The notes beneath the pieces were generated by a model. That model was given only the letters and a program-made list of their open reading frames with translations. It was not told where the DNA came from and ran no database searches. Shown here piece by piece: positions 50,961 to 59,733 of a stretch of 64,000 bases of DNA. Within the stretch, counting starts at the first letter, position 1. The number at the start of each line of letters is the position of its first letter. Source of the DNA: Sphaerochaetaceae bacterium (lineage in GTDB: Bacteria; Spirochaetota; Spirochaetia; Sphaerochaetales; Sphaerochaetaceae); NCBI GenBank assembly GCA_024405015.1, contig JAKSPE010000004.1, forward strand, positions 62,001 to 126,000. The letters are read 5' to 3'. A program made the translations under genes and the position numbers.

Positions 50961-53333
50961 ATGAAATATGTGATTAAGAATATCAAGTCGTACGAGATGA
51001 AGGGAAACTCCATCTGTTTTGCAGCAGATGGTGGATGCATGGAACTTCGTTTTATGGGCGATTCGATGTTGAGAGTCCTGTACTCGTTTGATGACGTACC
51101 TGTTGCAGAGGATCTGCAGGAGGCTTCCGATTTCATTTGCGAATGCGGGAATTCCATCCCATGTGGTCGATTTCAGGTAAGCGAAACCGAATATGGTTAC
51201 CAGATTGCCTTTGGGAAACTGGATATTCGTGTACGTAGCATTGATGCTGTAATATCCGTATATAAAGATGGAAAACTTGTGCATGGTGGATTGATGGGCA
51301 ATGAAGATACCGTCATTCCATCTTACACGATCCGTTGTATCACTGATGGTCATTCTCCAAACGGATACTGGAACTTCCCATTGAAGGATGGCGATGAGTT
51401 CTATGGTCTTGGAGACAAGAGCGGTGTCCCTGACAGAATCGGAAGGTCTTTCCGATTCTTCAACAGAGATTCCCTTGGATACAATGCCTCATACTCCGAC
51501 CCTCTTTATAAGAGTGTTCCGTTTGTCGTCAAATACAATCGCATAAGCGGTGTATGTTGTGGACTTCTTTTCCCACAGACGATGATCGATCACTTTGACT
51601 TCGGAAGGGAGTCCATGTACTTCTATTCTGTTCAGGTCTGTGGTGGTCCGTTCTGTTACTACCTCTTTACTGGTGATGACTACACAGATGTCATGAAATC
51701 CTACTATGAGGTATCCGGCAAGAGCATTTTCCCACCTCTGTTCTCGTTTGGTTTCATGGGTTCCTCTATGAACTATGTGGAACCGGATGATGCTGCAAAG
51801 CGTGTTATGGACTATTTTGAACGGGTAGAGAAGGAAGGTATCCCTTGTGAGGGTCTATACATGTCCTCCGGTTATCTGAAGCATGGCGGAAAACGTTACA
51901 CCTTCCTGATCAACAAGGAGAAATTCCCTGATCCGAAGGCCTATTTCACAGCATTGCATGATCGTGGCTACAACATGAACATGAACATCAAGCCTGGTGT
52001 TCTTGTCTCCCATCCGTGGTATGCCGAACTTGATCAGAAGGGCTATTTCCTCAAGGATCAGAACGGCAAGACTGTGACGGAATTCTATTGGGGCGGAAAT
52101 GCATCCTTCATTGACTTTGACAATCCAGAGGCCGCTGCATGGTGGAAGGGCCAGCTTAAGGACAAATTCCTGGAGAATGGCTGTACAGGAATCTGGAATG
52201 ACAACAATGAGCTTGAGCTTGAGGATATTTCACTTCCTGCATATCGCGTGAAGCAGATCTATCCTGTAAAGATGGCGAAAGTCGCCTATGAGGCGTTCAA
52301 GGAAGCCTGTCCTGACAACCGACCATGGAACTATTCCAGAAGCGGATATGCAGGAATCCAGCGCTATGCCAGAACCTGGTCTGGAGATAACACCAGCACA
52401 TGGACTGCCCTAAAGTACAACCAGTATATGGGCATTGGTTTCGGTCTTAGCGGAATGCCGTTCTTTGGCCATGATATCGGTGGTTTCGCCGGAGAGGTTC
52501 CAGAGGAGGAGCTTCTTGTCCGAGCAAGTGAGACTGCTGTATTCCAGAGCCGATTCGTCATCCACTCATGGAGAGAAAGCGGTGAACCTACTGAGCCTTG
52601 GACATATCCTGATTCAACGGATGTCATAGAAAGTCTGATCAAGGAACATTACAGGTATCTGCCTTATATCTACAGTTGTGCCTATCAGCATATCCGAACC
52701 GGAAAGCCTGTGGAGAGATCTCTGCATTTGGAATTCCCAAAAGATGCTCGTCTCTGTTCTGACAATCTGGACTGCCTGTTCGGAGATTCTGTTCTTAAAG
52801 TCAATGTTTGCGATAAGGGAATCAGGACCAAGGAAGTTCTATTCCCAAGTGGATGTGATTGGGTAGACCCTTACTGTGGCTGTGTCCATAAGGGTGGAAC
52901 TGCGGCCGATGTTGATGTGTCTGTGACCGGAAAACCACATTGGTTTGCCCGTTGCGGTTCTGTTATTGCAACCTCTGAGACCCCAAAAATGAAAAACACA
53001 CAGGATCTGTACCATCAGGTTGCTCTTCTTGTGTATCCAATGCCAGATGGTGGAAAGTCTCATGAAAGCCTTTTCTATGTGGATGATGGAAAGACTGAAC
53101 TTGACCTTGGAAAGTATTCTGAAATAAAGTTCAATACAACAGATAAGGCAATAGAGATCAAAAAGGAAAGTGTTGGATACGACAATTTCGGTACTCTGAC
53201 CATGGTTCTCCCGGAGGGCTTTGTGTTTGATGAGAATGGCCGTGATAGATTGACATTCTCAAACCTGGACTCTATTCCTGCAAAGGTTTGGTTCAAGGGA
53301 AATTATGGGGAAAAGTGCAGTAACAATACTTGA
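50961..53333 (+). CDS. GH31 alpha-glycosidase
   Basis: 790 residues. An N-terminal mutarotase-like beta domain (FYGLGDKSGVPDRIGRSFRF) leads into the TIM barrel with GIWNDNNELELED (nucleophile Asp in WNDNNE) near 415 and RTWSGDNTSTWTAL (acid/base Asp) near 475, then SGMPFFGHDIGGFAG. This is the retaining GH31 family: alpha-glucosidase, alpha-xylosidase or sulfoquinovosidase. No signal peptide, so it acts on imported oligosaccharide. The WNDNNE form, not WNDMNEP, is found in a subgroup whose specificity I cannot place. The lacI start lies inside its last 29 bases. Confidence 0.92.
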   Translation: MKYVIKNIKSYEMKGNSICFAADGGCMELRFMGDSMLRVLYSFDDVPVAEDLQEASDFICECGNSIPCGRFQVSETEYGYQIAFGKLDIRVRSIDAVISVYKDGKLVHGGLMGNEDTVIPSYTIRCITDGHSPNGYWNFPLKDGDEFYGLGDKSGVPDRIGRSFRFFNRDSLGYNASYSDPLYKSVPFVVKYNRISGVCCGLLFPQTMIDHFDFGRESMYFYSVQVCGGPFCYYLFTGDDYTDVMKSYYEVSGKSIFPPLFSFGFMGSSMNYVEPDDAAKRVMDYFERVEKEGIPCEGLYMSSGYLKHGGKRYTFLINKEKFPDPKAYFTALHDRGYNMNMNIKPGVLVSHPWYAELDQKGYFLKDQNGKTVTEFYWGGNASFIDFDNPEAAAWWKGQLKDKFLENGCTGIWNDNNELELEDISLPAYRVKQIYPVKMAKVAYEAFKEACPDNRPWNYSRSGYAGIQRYARTWSGDNTSTWTALKYNQYMGIGFGLSGMPFFGHDIGGFAGEVPEEELLVRASETAVFQSRFVIHSWRESGEPTEPWTYPDSTDVIESLIKEHYRYLPYIYSCAYQHIRTGKPVERSLHLEFPKDARLCSDNLDCLFGDSVLKVNVCDKGIRTKEVLFPSGCDWVDPYCGCVHKGGTAADVDVSVTGKPHWFARCGSVIATSETPKMKNTQDLYHQVALLVYPMPDGGKSHESLFYVDDGKTELDLGKYSEIKFNTTDKAIEIKKESVGYDNFGTLTMVLPEGFVFDENGRDRLTFSNLDSIPAKVWFKGNYGEKCSNNT

Positions 53334-54309
53334 TGTTGCCAATAGGGCTGGGGTTTCCGCAACAACGGTCTCTCAGTCATTGAATGGAAAGAGACCTGTG
53401 AATGCAAAGACAAAGGCTCTTATTCAGAAGGCGATTGAGGAACTTGGGTATGTTCCGTCATATACTGCCAGCCATATGAGGGCCGGGTCTTCCGGCCTTC
53501 TTGGATGCTATGTTGCTGACATTACCCAGGACTTTACAGCGTTTATGCTGAAGGGTATCGAAAAGGCTCTGAAGGGGACCGGGTATTCATTGATATTCGT
53601 TTCTGGAACCGATATCGGTACGAATTACAGTGATGTCTGTTCCTATTTTAGAAAGTATAATGTTGATGGCCTGGTTTCAATCAATCACCTTTCTTCCTTG
53701 GATCAGAGTTCCTCGAATGCTTTGATGGATATCCCAACTGTTTTCGCGAACTCAGAGAATCTGAAATACAACTGTGTATTGTCTGCAAATAGAGAAGCTG
53801 GTGCACTGGTGGCAGACCACCTTTATGAACAGGGTGTAAGAAAGCCAGTGTTTCTGGGAGGTCCAAAGAGCAGACTATCCGTGGCACGACGTTTTTTGGG
53901 ATTCTCAAAACGTTTCAGTACATTAGGGATTTCAATTCCTGACAGCTCAATTCTGTATGGAGATTTCACATACGATTCGGGTTACCAGATGGTAAAGGAA
54001 ATCGTAGAGAATTCAATTGAGTTTGATGGGCTGTTCTGTGCGAATGACTATATCGCAATTGGTGCGATGAAGTATCTGCTGGAACATGGGTACAAGATTC
54101 CATCAGACGTAAAGATTGTAGGATTTGATGATAGAGATGTGTCTCGCTACTGCAGCATTCCTCTGACTTCTGTGAATCAGAACCTTGAATCCATTGGAGA
54201 ACTTGCATTGGATCGTCTTCTTGAGATGATCAAAGAAGGCGATAGTGCAACGAAAATCCAGTATTCAAAACCAAATCTGATTGTAAGGGACAGCTCATTG
54301 ACGAGTTAG
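53305..54309 (+). CDS. LacI family transcriptional regulator
   Basis: 334 residues. HTH and hinge: VTILDVANRAGVSATTVSQSLNGKRPVNAKTKALI...LGYVPSYTASHMR (about 5-60), with a periplasmic-binding-like sensor after it (FCANDYIAIGAMKYL, VGFDDRDVSRYCSIPLTSV). Starts within the GH31 gene and so is translated with the operon it should repress; its binding site is most likely the double GCAAAACGTTTTGC at 46707. The inducer is likely the sugar released by GH31/CE15. Confidence 0.93.
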   Translation: MGKSAVTILDVANRAGVSATTVSQSLNGKRPVNAKTKALIQKAIEELGYVPSYTASHMRAGSSGLLGCYVADITQDFTAFMLKGIEKALKGTGYSLIFVSGTDIGTNYSDVCSYFRKYNVDGLVSINHLSSLDQSSSNALMDIPTVFANSENLKYNCVLSANREAGALVADHLYEQGVRKPVFLGGPKSRLSVARRFLGFSKRFSTLGISIPDSSILYGDFTYDSGYQMVKEIVENSIEFDGLFCANDYIAIGAMKYLLEHGYKIPSDVKIVGFDDRDVSRYCSIPLTSVNQNLESIGELALDRLLEMIKEGDSATKIQYSKPNLIVRDSSLTS

Positions 54310-54383
54310 GGGCAATGCCTAGGGAAAAGGTTTTCTGAAGGTATGATGCAGTATCGTCAAGACATCCAAAATGGTACTTGCAT

Positions 54384-55595
54384 ATGTCTGATACTAGAAA
54401 GTTTTCCTATTCTTGGGTGATACTGGTCTGTTGCTGTCTGTTTCTTGGTGCGACGCTCGGCATCATCACAAACTGCAACGGACTGTACTACCTGCCTGTC
54501 AGCCAGGAATTCGGAATCCCGATGTCCTCGTTCACCTTGGCATCGACGATTTCCAGCATCGCATCTTGCGTCGGACTGGTTCTTGCCAAGAAGCTGATTC
54601 TGAAATATCCGCTTAAGGTTGTGCTTCCGATTGCATCGCTTTGTGTTGGTGTACCACCGATTCTTAACTCCTTCTCCCACTCGATCACCCAGTGGTACAT
54701 TCTGGCCCTGGTTTCGGGAGTAGGTGGAGCATCCCTTGGAACCTATACGGTGTCTGTTCTGATTTCCCGATGGTTCAACAAGAAGAACGGTTTTGCCATG
54801 GGCCTTGCCACCTCATCCTCTGGAGTGGTGGGTATGGTCATGAGTCTCGTGATTGGTCGCCTCATCAACATCTCCTCCTGGCGCGTTGCACTTTTCAGTT
54901 CCGGTGTTCTGGCTTTGGTGATGACGCTTCCTATCAGTCTTTTCCTTGTTTCATTGGATCCGAAGGAGAAAGGTACTGTCGCCTATGGTGCAGAGGATGG
55001 ACCGTTGCAGACCAAAGGGGCCGCAATCACCTCAGTTCCTGTCAGGTTCGATCTGCGATTGGTGATTCTGCTTCTCGGCGTTCTGGTAATTTCTTCTCTC
55101 ACAAGTTTTGCCACACATTTGGCTGCTTTGGGAAAATCCAGTGGCATCACCTTGGTGGACGCATCGGTTGTTCTGACCTTCTACCTTGTTGGAAACACCA
55201 TCGCCAAGCTGTTTCTCGGTACGCTGAATGATCGTATCGGTATCCGCAACACCACCATGCTGACGGTGCTTCTGATGGTGTCGTCCATTGTCCTGATGAT
55301 TGCAGGTTCTGATGTCCTGCTTCTGGTTGCCGCATTCCTGTTCGGTACGGTCGCCATGCTTTCCTCCACCCAGTATCCACTGGTGGTAGGTTATGTCTGG
55401 ACCAAGGAGGAATATGCCTCGGCCATGCAGATGACGAATCTGGGCATCAGCCTTTCCTATGCGGTCTGCACCAGCATGTATGGTCTTCTGTATGACATTT
55501 TCGGCAGCTACAAGCCAGTTTTGTGGATTGTTCTTGGATTTGGAATCCTGGAAGCCGTTCTGCTCAATGTGCTGATTCGCCTGAAGAGAAAATGA
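54384..55595 (+). CDS. MFS transporter (OxlT/monocarboxylate-like)
   Basis: 403 residues, twelve predicted spans. SYSWVILVCCCLFLGATLGI at the start, GLYYLPVSQEFG and VSGVGGASLGTYTVSVLISRWFNKKNGFAMGLATSSSGVVGMV fit the oxalate:formate/monocarboxylate antiporter branch of MFS. No ribosome site; a GGTACT element lies five bases upstream of the ATG. It is 74 bases after lacI and could be a separate unit. Substrate could be a small organic acid; uncertain. Confidence 0.82.
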   Translation: MSDTRKFSYSWVILVCCCLFLGATLGIITNCNGLYYLPVSQEFGIPMSSFTLASTISSIASCVGLVLAKKLILKYPLKVVLPIASLCVGVPPILNSFSHSITQWYILALVSGVGGASLGTYTVSVLISRWFNKKNGFAMGLATSSSGVVGMVMSLVIGRLINISSWRVALFSSGVLALVMTLPISLFLVSLDPKEKGTVAYGAEDGPLQTKGAAITSVPVRFDLRLVILLLGVLVISSLTSFATHLAALGKSSGITLVDASVVLTFYLVGNTIAKLFLGTLNDRIGIRNTTMLTVLLMVSSIVLMIAGSDVLLLVAAFLFGTVAMLSSTQYPLVVGYVWTKEEYASAMQMTNLGISLSYAVCTSMYGLLYDIFGSYKPVLWIVLGFGILEAVLLNVLIRLKRK

Positions 55596-55603
55596 CCCGT
55601 GAA

Positions 55604-55617
55604 GAAAGGTCGCTTTC
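55604..55617. repeat. Short hairpin after MFS gene
   Basis: GAAAG-GTCG-CTTTC just past the stop; a possible weak terminator without T-run. Confidence 0.35.
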
Positions 55618-55654
55618 CTAGGTGGTTGCGGCCTATTCTACAAAATAATTGGCA

Positions 55655-55707
55655 AAATTCTTGATTTGTGTAAAAAATAACTGAATAAAATCCTTGATTT
55701 GTGTCAA
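55655..55707 (+). repeat. Two direct repeats, 33-base period
   Basis: AAAAT(T/C)CTTGATTTGTGT(A/C)AAA occurs twice, cores CTTGATTTGTGT at 55660-55671 and 55693-55704, in the AT-rich gap between two convergent genes. Confidence 0.6.
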
Positions 55708-55738
55708 AGGCTGTCTTTCAAGTATTTTTTGAATCGGC

Positions 55739-56515
55739 TCAGACCAGTTCCAACTGTCTGAGCATCTTGGCTATGCCGTCGTTATCTGGAGTGTCTGCTA
55801 TGTGGGTTGCAACCTTTTTGAGGTTGTCTGCCCCGTCTCCCATGGCTATGCCAACACCGACACTCTGAAGCATATCCACATCGTTGTAGCCGTCACCGAA
55901 TGCGATGGAATCCTCTTTTTCAATCCCTTCCTTTTCCAGAATCATGGAGATGCCTGTGCCTTTTCCTGCACTTTTGGGAATCAGGTTCAGTAGGTACTCG
56001 TGGGATCGGTTGAAGATGAAATCTTTGAAGACTTCCTGAAAGAGTGGTTCTTCATTCTGCTTTGCATACAGATGTACCATGTAAATGGAGAAACCGACAG
56101 GAAAGGTGGAATCCTCGAGAGGATTGAAATTCGTGAAATCAGAGATGACCTTGGCGACCCTGGAGTCAATTCTGTTGACCATGACGCTATGTTCTGTCCA
56201 TCCTCCAAGGGGAATGTCGTACTTTGTGGTCAACTGGCTTAGAAGACCACTTTCTGCAATGGTCTCGTGATGCTCAAAAACCAGCTTGTCACCTATGAAG
56301 ACCTGCTGCCCATTCAGGAGAATCATGGCATCAAAGTCGAAGCCGCATTCCTGTCTTATGAAATCCTTCGACTCAAGGCCACGTCCTGTTGCCAGGACGA
56401 TGTAGTGACCTTGAGCGCGAAGGTCAGAAAGTGCCTTCTTTGCAGACTCTGGAACCCTTTTGGTCTTGTGACTGTAGAGGGTGTTGTCAAAATCAAAGAA
56501 AAGGCACTTTCTCAT
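55739..56515 (-). CDS. HAD-IIB (Cof-type) phosphatase
   Basis: 258 residues. Motif I DFDNT with D8 and D10, TGRGLESK motif II region, KGTGISMILEKEGI and GDGYNDVDML (motif IV), then GVGIAMGDGADNLKKVA: a complete Cof-type sugar-phosphate phosphatase. Start ATG 56515 follows GGGAGAACCTC, 13 bases after the binding-protein stop, making it the last gene of the 62772-55739 operon. It is a paralogue of the HAD gene at the left edge. In this operon it may dephosphorylate the imported compound after the nucleotidase fusion has acted. Confidence 0.9.
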   Translation of the reverse strand: MRKCLFFDFDNTLYSHKTKRVPESAKKALSDLRAQGHYIVLATGRGLESKDFIRQECGFDFDAMILLNGQQVFIGDKLVFEHHETIAESGLLSQLTTKYDIPLGGWTEHSVMVNRIDSRVAKVISDFTNFNPLEDSTFPVGFSIYMVHLYAKQNEEPLFQEVFKDFIFNRSHEYLLNLIPKSAGKGTGISMILEKEGIEKEDSIAFGDGYNDVDMLQSVGVGIAMGDGADNLKKVATHIADTPDNDGIAKMLRQLELV

Positions 56516-56528
56516 GAGGTTCTCCCGA

Positions 56529-57905
56529 TCAGTTGAACTTCTTCTGAACGTCCTTGAGGGACTGTGCTGGATCTGCTCCACCAATCATGACGCTCTTCCA
56601 CATTGTTCCGACTTCAGATGCCAGAGCATCAGCCATATCGAATGCAACATCGAGGTTCATGATCTCTGTCATATCAAGAGCTGCATTGATGGCAAGTGAC
56701 TTGTAGTATGTTGCTGATCCATCGTTCTCCTTGGAAAGGAAAGCCTGGTACTCAGGAGCATTGACCTGTGCATTGGAGATAGGGAGGTTTCCTGTGTTGA
56801 TCAGCCACTCCATGTTGTTCTCTGCTGCGCTGAGGAACTTGATTAGAAGCCATGCTGCGACTCTCTGCTCTTCTGTTGTGTTTGTGAATACGGCGTAGTC
56901 CTCACCCTTTGAGAATGTCTTTCCGTTGCTTGGGTCCTTCTGTGGAACTGCAGCAACTCCAACCTCGAAGTCCTTCTGTCCCTTTGCTGGGCTTGGGATA
57001 TCATATGTGATACCTGCAGCTGGTCCTACGAAGAAGTAGCACTCCTCCATGACAAAACCTGCGTTGCTGTAGTTTCCGCCAGCGGATGGCATGAGCTGAG
57101 GAAGTGTGAAGTAACCCTTGTCCATGTTCTCCTTGAAGAACTTGAGAACTGCAAGAGATGCCTCGTTGTCGATCTGGACCTTTCCGTCAGCTGTTACATA
57201 TGGGCTTCCCCACTGGGAGGAGAGAGTCTTGAAAGCATCCTCACCATAGGATGTGTCATAGCTGAAACCTGGCTTTCCGGTATCCTCATAGATGTACTTT
57301 GCAACTGCAACGACCTCATCCCATGTTGTAGGAACTGCAAGGTTGTGTGCTTCGAAGTAGGTCTTGTTGTAAACGAGGACGTTTGTTGTCTTCTTGTTTG
57401 TTGGCCATGCGTAGAGGGTTCCGTATCCACCGTATGCCTGAGCGCCTACGATGTAACTCTGGAAGAAGTCAGCCTTCTCAGCATCTGTGTAACCGATTCT
57501 TGCATTGTTGTAGTAAGGCATCAGGTCTACAAGAGCTCCAGAAGCAATGTACTCAGGGTATGTTGGTGCATTGAGGTTTGTGATGGCTGGAGTTGTCTTT
57601 GAGACGATGTTCTGGGTTACCTTTGCTGTCAGATCCTTGATGGCACCCTGGTTGGAGAAATCAACTGTGATGTTTGGATAAGCTGCCATGAAAGCATCGA
57701 CCATATTCTGCAGGTATGGGAGGTTTGCAGCTCCTGTTCCTGTCCAGAACTCGATAGTCACCGGCTTCTTCTCATCAATGACGCTTGTGATTGCGGCATC
57801 GAGCTGAGACTTGGCTGGTGCTGATTCTGTAGCACCCTGAGCGAATGCTGCAAGGGCAACCATTGCTACCAAAAGGATAGCTATTGTCTTCTTTGAGAGT
57901 TTCAT
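56529..57905 (-). CDS. ABC importer, solute-binding protein (UgpB-like)
   Basis: 458 residues. Signal peptide MKLSKKTIAILLVAMVALAAFAQ with GATES after it. VTIEFWTGTGAANLPYLQNMVDAFMAAYPNITVDFSNQGAI and GALVDLMPYYNN fit family-1 binding proteins near UgpB (glycerol-3-phosphate and its diesters). The start is fixed by AAGGAGGAGTTTT; the frame stays open far upstream, but that part is the other-frame reading of the permease gene. Fed by the operon promoter far upstream and perhaps processed. Confidence 0.92.
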   Translation of the reverse strand: MKLSKKTIAILLVAMVALAAFAQGATESAPAKSQLDAAITSVIDEKKPVTIEFWTGTGAANLPYLQNMVDAFMAAYPNITVDFSNQGAIKDLTAKVTQNIVSKTTPAITNLNAPTYPEYIASGALVDLMPYYNNARIGYTDAEKADFFQSYIVGAQAYGGYGTLYAWPTNKKTTNVLVYNKTYFEAHNLAVPTTWDEVVAVAKYIYEDTGKPGFSYDTSYGEDAFKTLSSQWGSPYVTADGKVQIDNEASLAVLKFFKENMDKGYFTLPQLMPSAGGNYSNAGFVMEECYFFVGPAAGITYDIPSPAKGQKDFEVGVAAVPQKDPSNGKTFSKGEDYAVFTNTTEEQRVAAWLLIKFLSAAENNMEWLINTGNLPISNAQVNAPEYQAFLSKENDGSATYYKSLAINAALDMTEIMNLDVAFDMADALASEVGTMWKSVMIGGADPAQSLKDVQKKFN

Positions 57906-57934
57906 AAAACTCCTCCTTAAAAAGTGTTCTATAC

Positions 57935-58795
57935 TCATCCTTTGATGCCTCCGATCTTCATGCCTGAGAAGATCTGCTTTCTCAGACAGAGGAACAGGGC
58001 GATCAACGGTAAAGTAACCATTGTTGCGGCTGCCATCTGCAGCTCGTACTGGATCTGACCGGTTGATGTCGTGAATGAATTGGTGAGACCGTTGGAGACA
58101 AGTCTCAGGGAATCCTTTGTGGTGACGAGGTTCGGCCATGCGAAGATGTTCCATACCCAGATCATGGAAAGGATCAGAGAGGTGAGAATCGTCGGCTTTG
58201 TGATTGGGATGACAACCTTTCGGAGGAATCGGAAGTGGCTGAGGCCGTCGATTCTTGCGGCAGTGAAGAGATCTCGTGGAATCTGCATCATGTTCTGTCG
58301 AAGCAGGAAGATGTTGAATGCGTTGACCAGGTACGGGAAGATCAGTGCCTGGTAGCTGTTCATCCAACCTAGGTTGGCGATGGTCATGAAATTCGTGATG
58401 ATCAGCATTTCCTGCGGAATCATCATGGAACCGAGTATGAAGAAGAACAGGATGTCGCGACCCGGGAAGTCCATCCATGCAAATGCGTATGCGGCAAGTA
58501 CTGTGACAATTGTACTTCCAACGATGACGCAGGCTGCAACGATGAGGGTGTTCAGAAAATACCTGAGAAACGGTGCCATGGTAAGCGCACTGGTGTAATT
58601 GGAGAACTGTGGGGTGGAAGGTACCAGAAGTGGAGGTACATAAAGAGCTTCTGCCTCGGATTTGAGGGATGTTGAAATCATCCAGGCGAACGGAACCAGA
58701 ACAATGAGTCCTACCACGACAAGGGTTGCATACTTGAGAACAGAAGACCACAGGGACTTTGTTTTGAGATTGTCTTTGATTGTGATGCTCTTCAT
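57935..58795 (-). CDS. ABC importer, permease (UgpE/MalG type)
   Basis: 286 residues, six spans; MKSITIKDNLKTKSLWSSVLKYATLVVVGLIVL begins it and the EAA loop reads LFTAARIDGLSHFRFLRKVVIPITK. The ATG overlaps the stop of the partner permease (ATGA), so translation is coupled. It ends MKIGGIKG. Confidence 0.93.
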   Translation of the reverse strand: MKSITIKDNLKTKSLWSSVLKYATLVVVGLIVLVPFAWMISTSLKSEAEALYVPPLLVPSTPQFSNYTSALTMAPFLRYFLNTLIVAACVIVGSTIVTVLAAYAFAWMDFPGRDILFFFILGSMMIPQEMLIITNFMTIANLGWMNSYQALIFPYLVNAFNIFLLRQNMMQIPRDLFTAARIDGLSHFRFLRKVVIPITKPTILTSLILSMIWVWNIFAWPNLVTTKDSLRLVSNGLTNSFTTSTGQIQYELQMAAATMVTLPLIALFLCLRKQIFSGMKIGGIKG

Positions 58796-59733
58796 CTGTA
58801 GTGTACCTTCTTTGATGTGATCTTCATCTGAATTGCCGTGAGACCTGCAATGATGACAAAGAGAATGACGGCTGCAGCACTTGCCTTGCTGACAGCACCT
58901 GCTGTGAGGTAGGTTCCCAGACTGTCCATGATGTAACCGACCATGGTGATCATCATTTTGGTGTTGTCTCCGGCAGGGCCATACTCCAGACCAAAGAGGG
59001 ATATGACTGCTGAGTAGGCCTTGAATGCTGTGATGACGGATGTGATGAACACATAGAATGTCGTAGGTGACAGAAGAGGGAGTGTGATCTTGGAAAAGAC
59101 TTTCCACTTGCGTGTTCCATCAATGTCTGCTGCCTGGTAAAGCTGTTTGTTGATGTTCTGAAGACCACCTAGGAACAGCAGGGTCTTCAGGGAAAGTCCC
59201 GACCAGATCTGATAGACGAAAAGAACGAACAGACAACGCAAGTAAGACTGGTTGTACAGGGTCTTGCTTGCAGCGATTCCGACTCCGCTGATCCACTGCA
59301 CCGGTTCGATTCCGAACCAGCCCAGCACCAGATTCACAAAGCCGAAATTGTTGTTGAACAGAAGAGCGAATACCATTCCTGCTGCAATGACGTTAGTGAC
59401 CTGCGGCAGGTAGAACACGGTCATGAAGACACCCTTGAGTCGCTTGATGGAGTTGATCAGAAGTGCTGCGCAAAGCGCTGTGAGCATGGAGGCTGGCACA
59501 CAGATGAACGCAATGAAGGCTGTGTTCATGAAGGCACGGATGAATGTCTTGTTTTTAATGATATCCACATAGTTCTTGATGGAGAACCTGAGATAGGTAC
59601 CTGTCAGGAATCGATAGCCTTCCTTGAAGGAGGTGATTACCGTATTGATCAGCGGGTAGATCACAAAGATTCCCATCAGCACGAATGCCGGTAGCAGGTA
59701 AAGGTATGCCTGAGGGTCTTTTCGTTTCAGCAC
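58792..59733 (-). CDS. ABC importer, permease (UgpA/MalF type)
   Basis: 313 residues, six spans; GTG start at 59733 with GGAAGG upstream. EAA loop near 205: YQAADIDGTRKWKVFSKITLPLLSP. Overlaps the ATPase gene by seven bases and the next permease by four. Confidence 0.93.
   Translation of the reverse strand: MLKRKDPQAYLYLLPAFVLMGIFVIYPLINTVITSFKEGYRFLTGTYLRFSIKNYVDIIKNKTFIRAFMNTAFIAFICVPASMLTALCAALLINSIKRLKGVFMTVFYLPQVTNVIAAGMVFALLFNNNFGFVNLVLGWFGIEPVQWISGVGIAASKTLYNQSYLRCLFVLFVYQIWSGLSLKTLLFLGGLQNINKQLYQAADIDGTRKWKVFSKITLPLLSPTTFYVFITSVITAFKAYSAVISLFGLEYGPAGDNTKMMITMVGYIMDSLGTYLTAGAVSKASAAAVILFVIIAGLTAIQMKITSKKVHYR

Noticed and set aside
57906..58751. A ~280-codon in-frame extension upstream of the UgpB-like gene
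   Set aside because: It overlaps the permease gene in another frame, and a signal peptide with a good ribosome site marks the true start at 57905.
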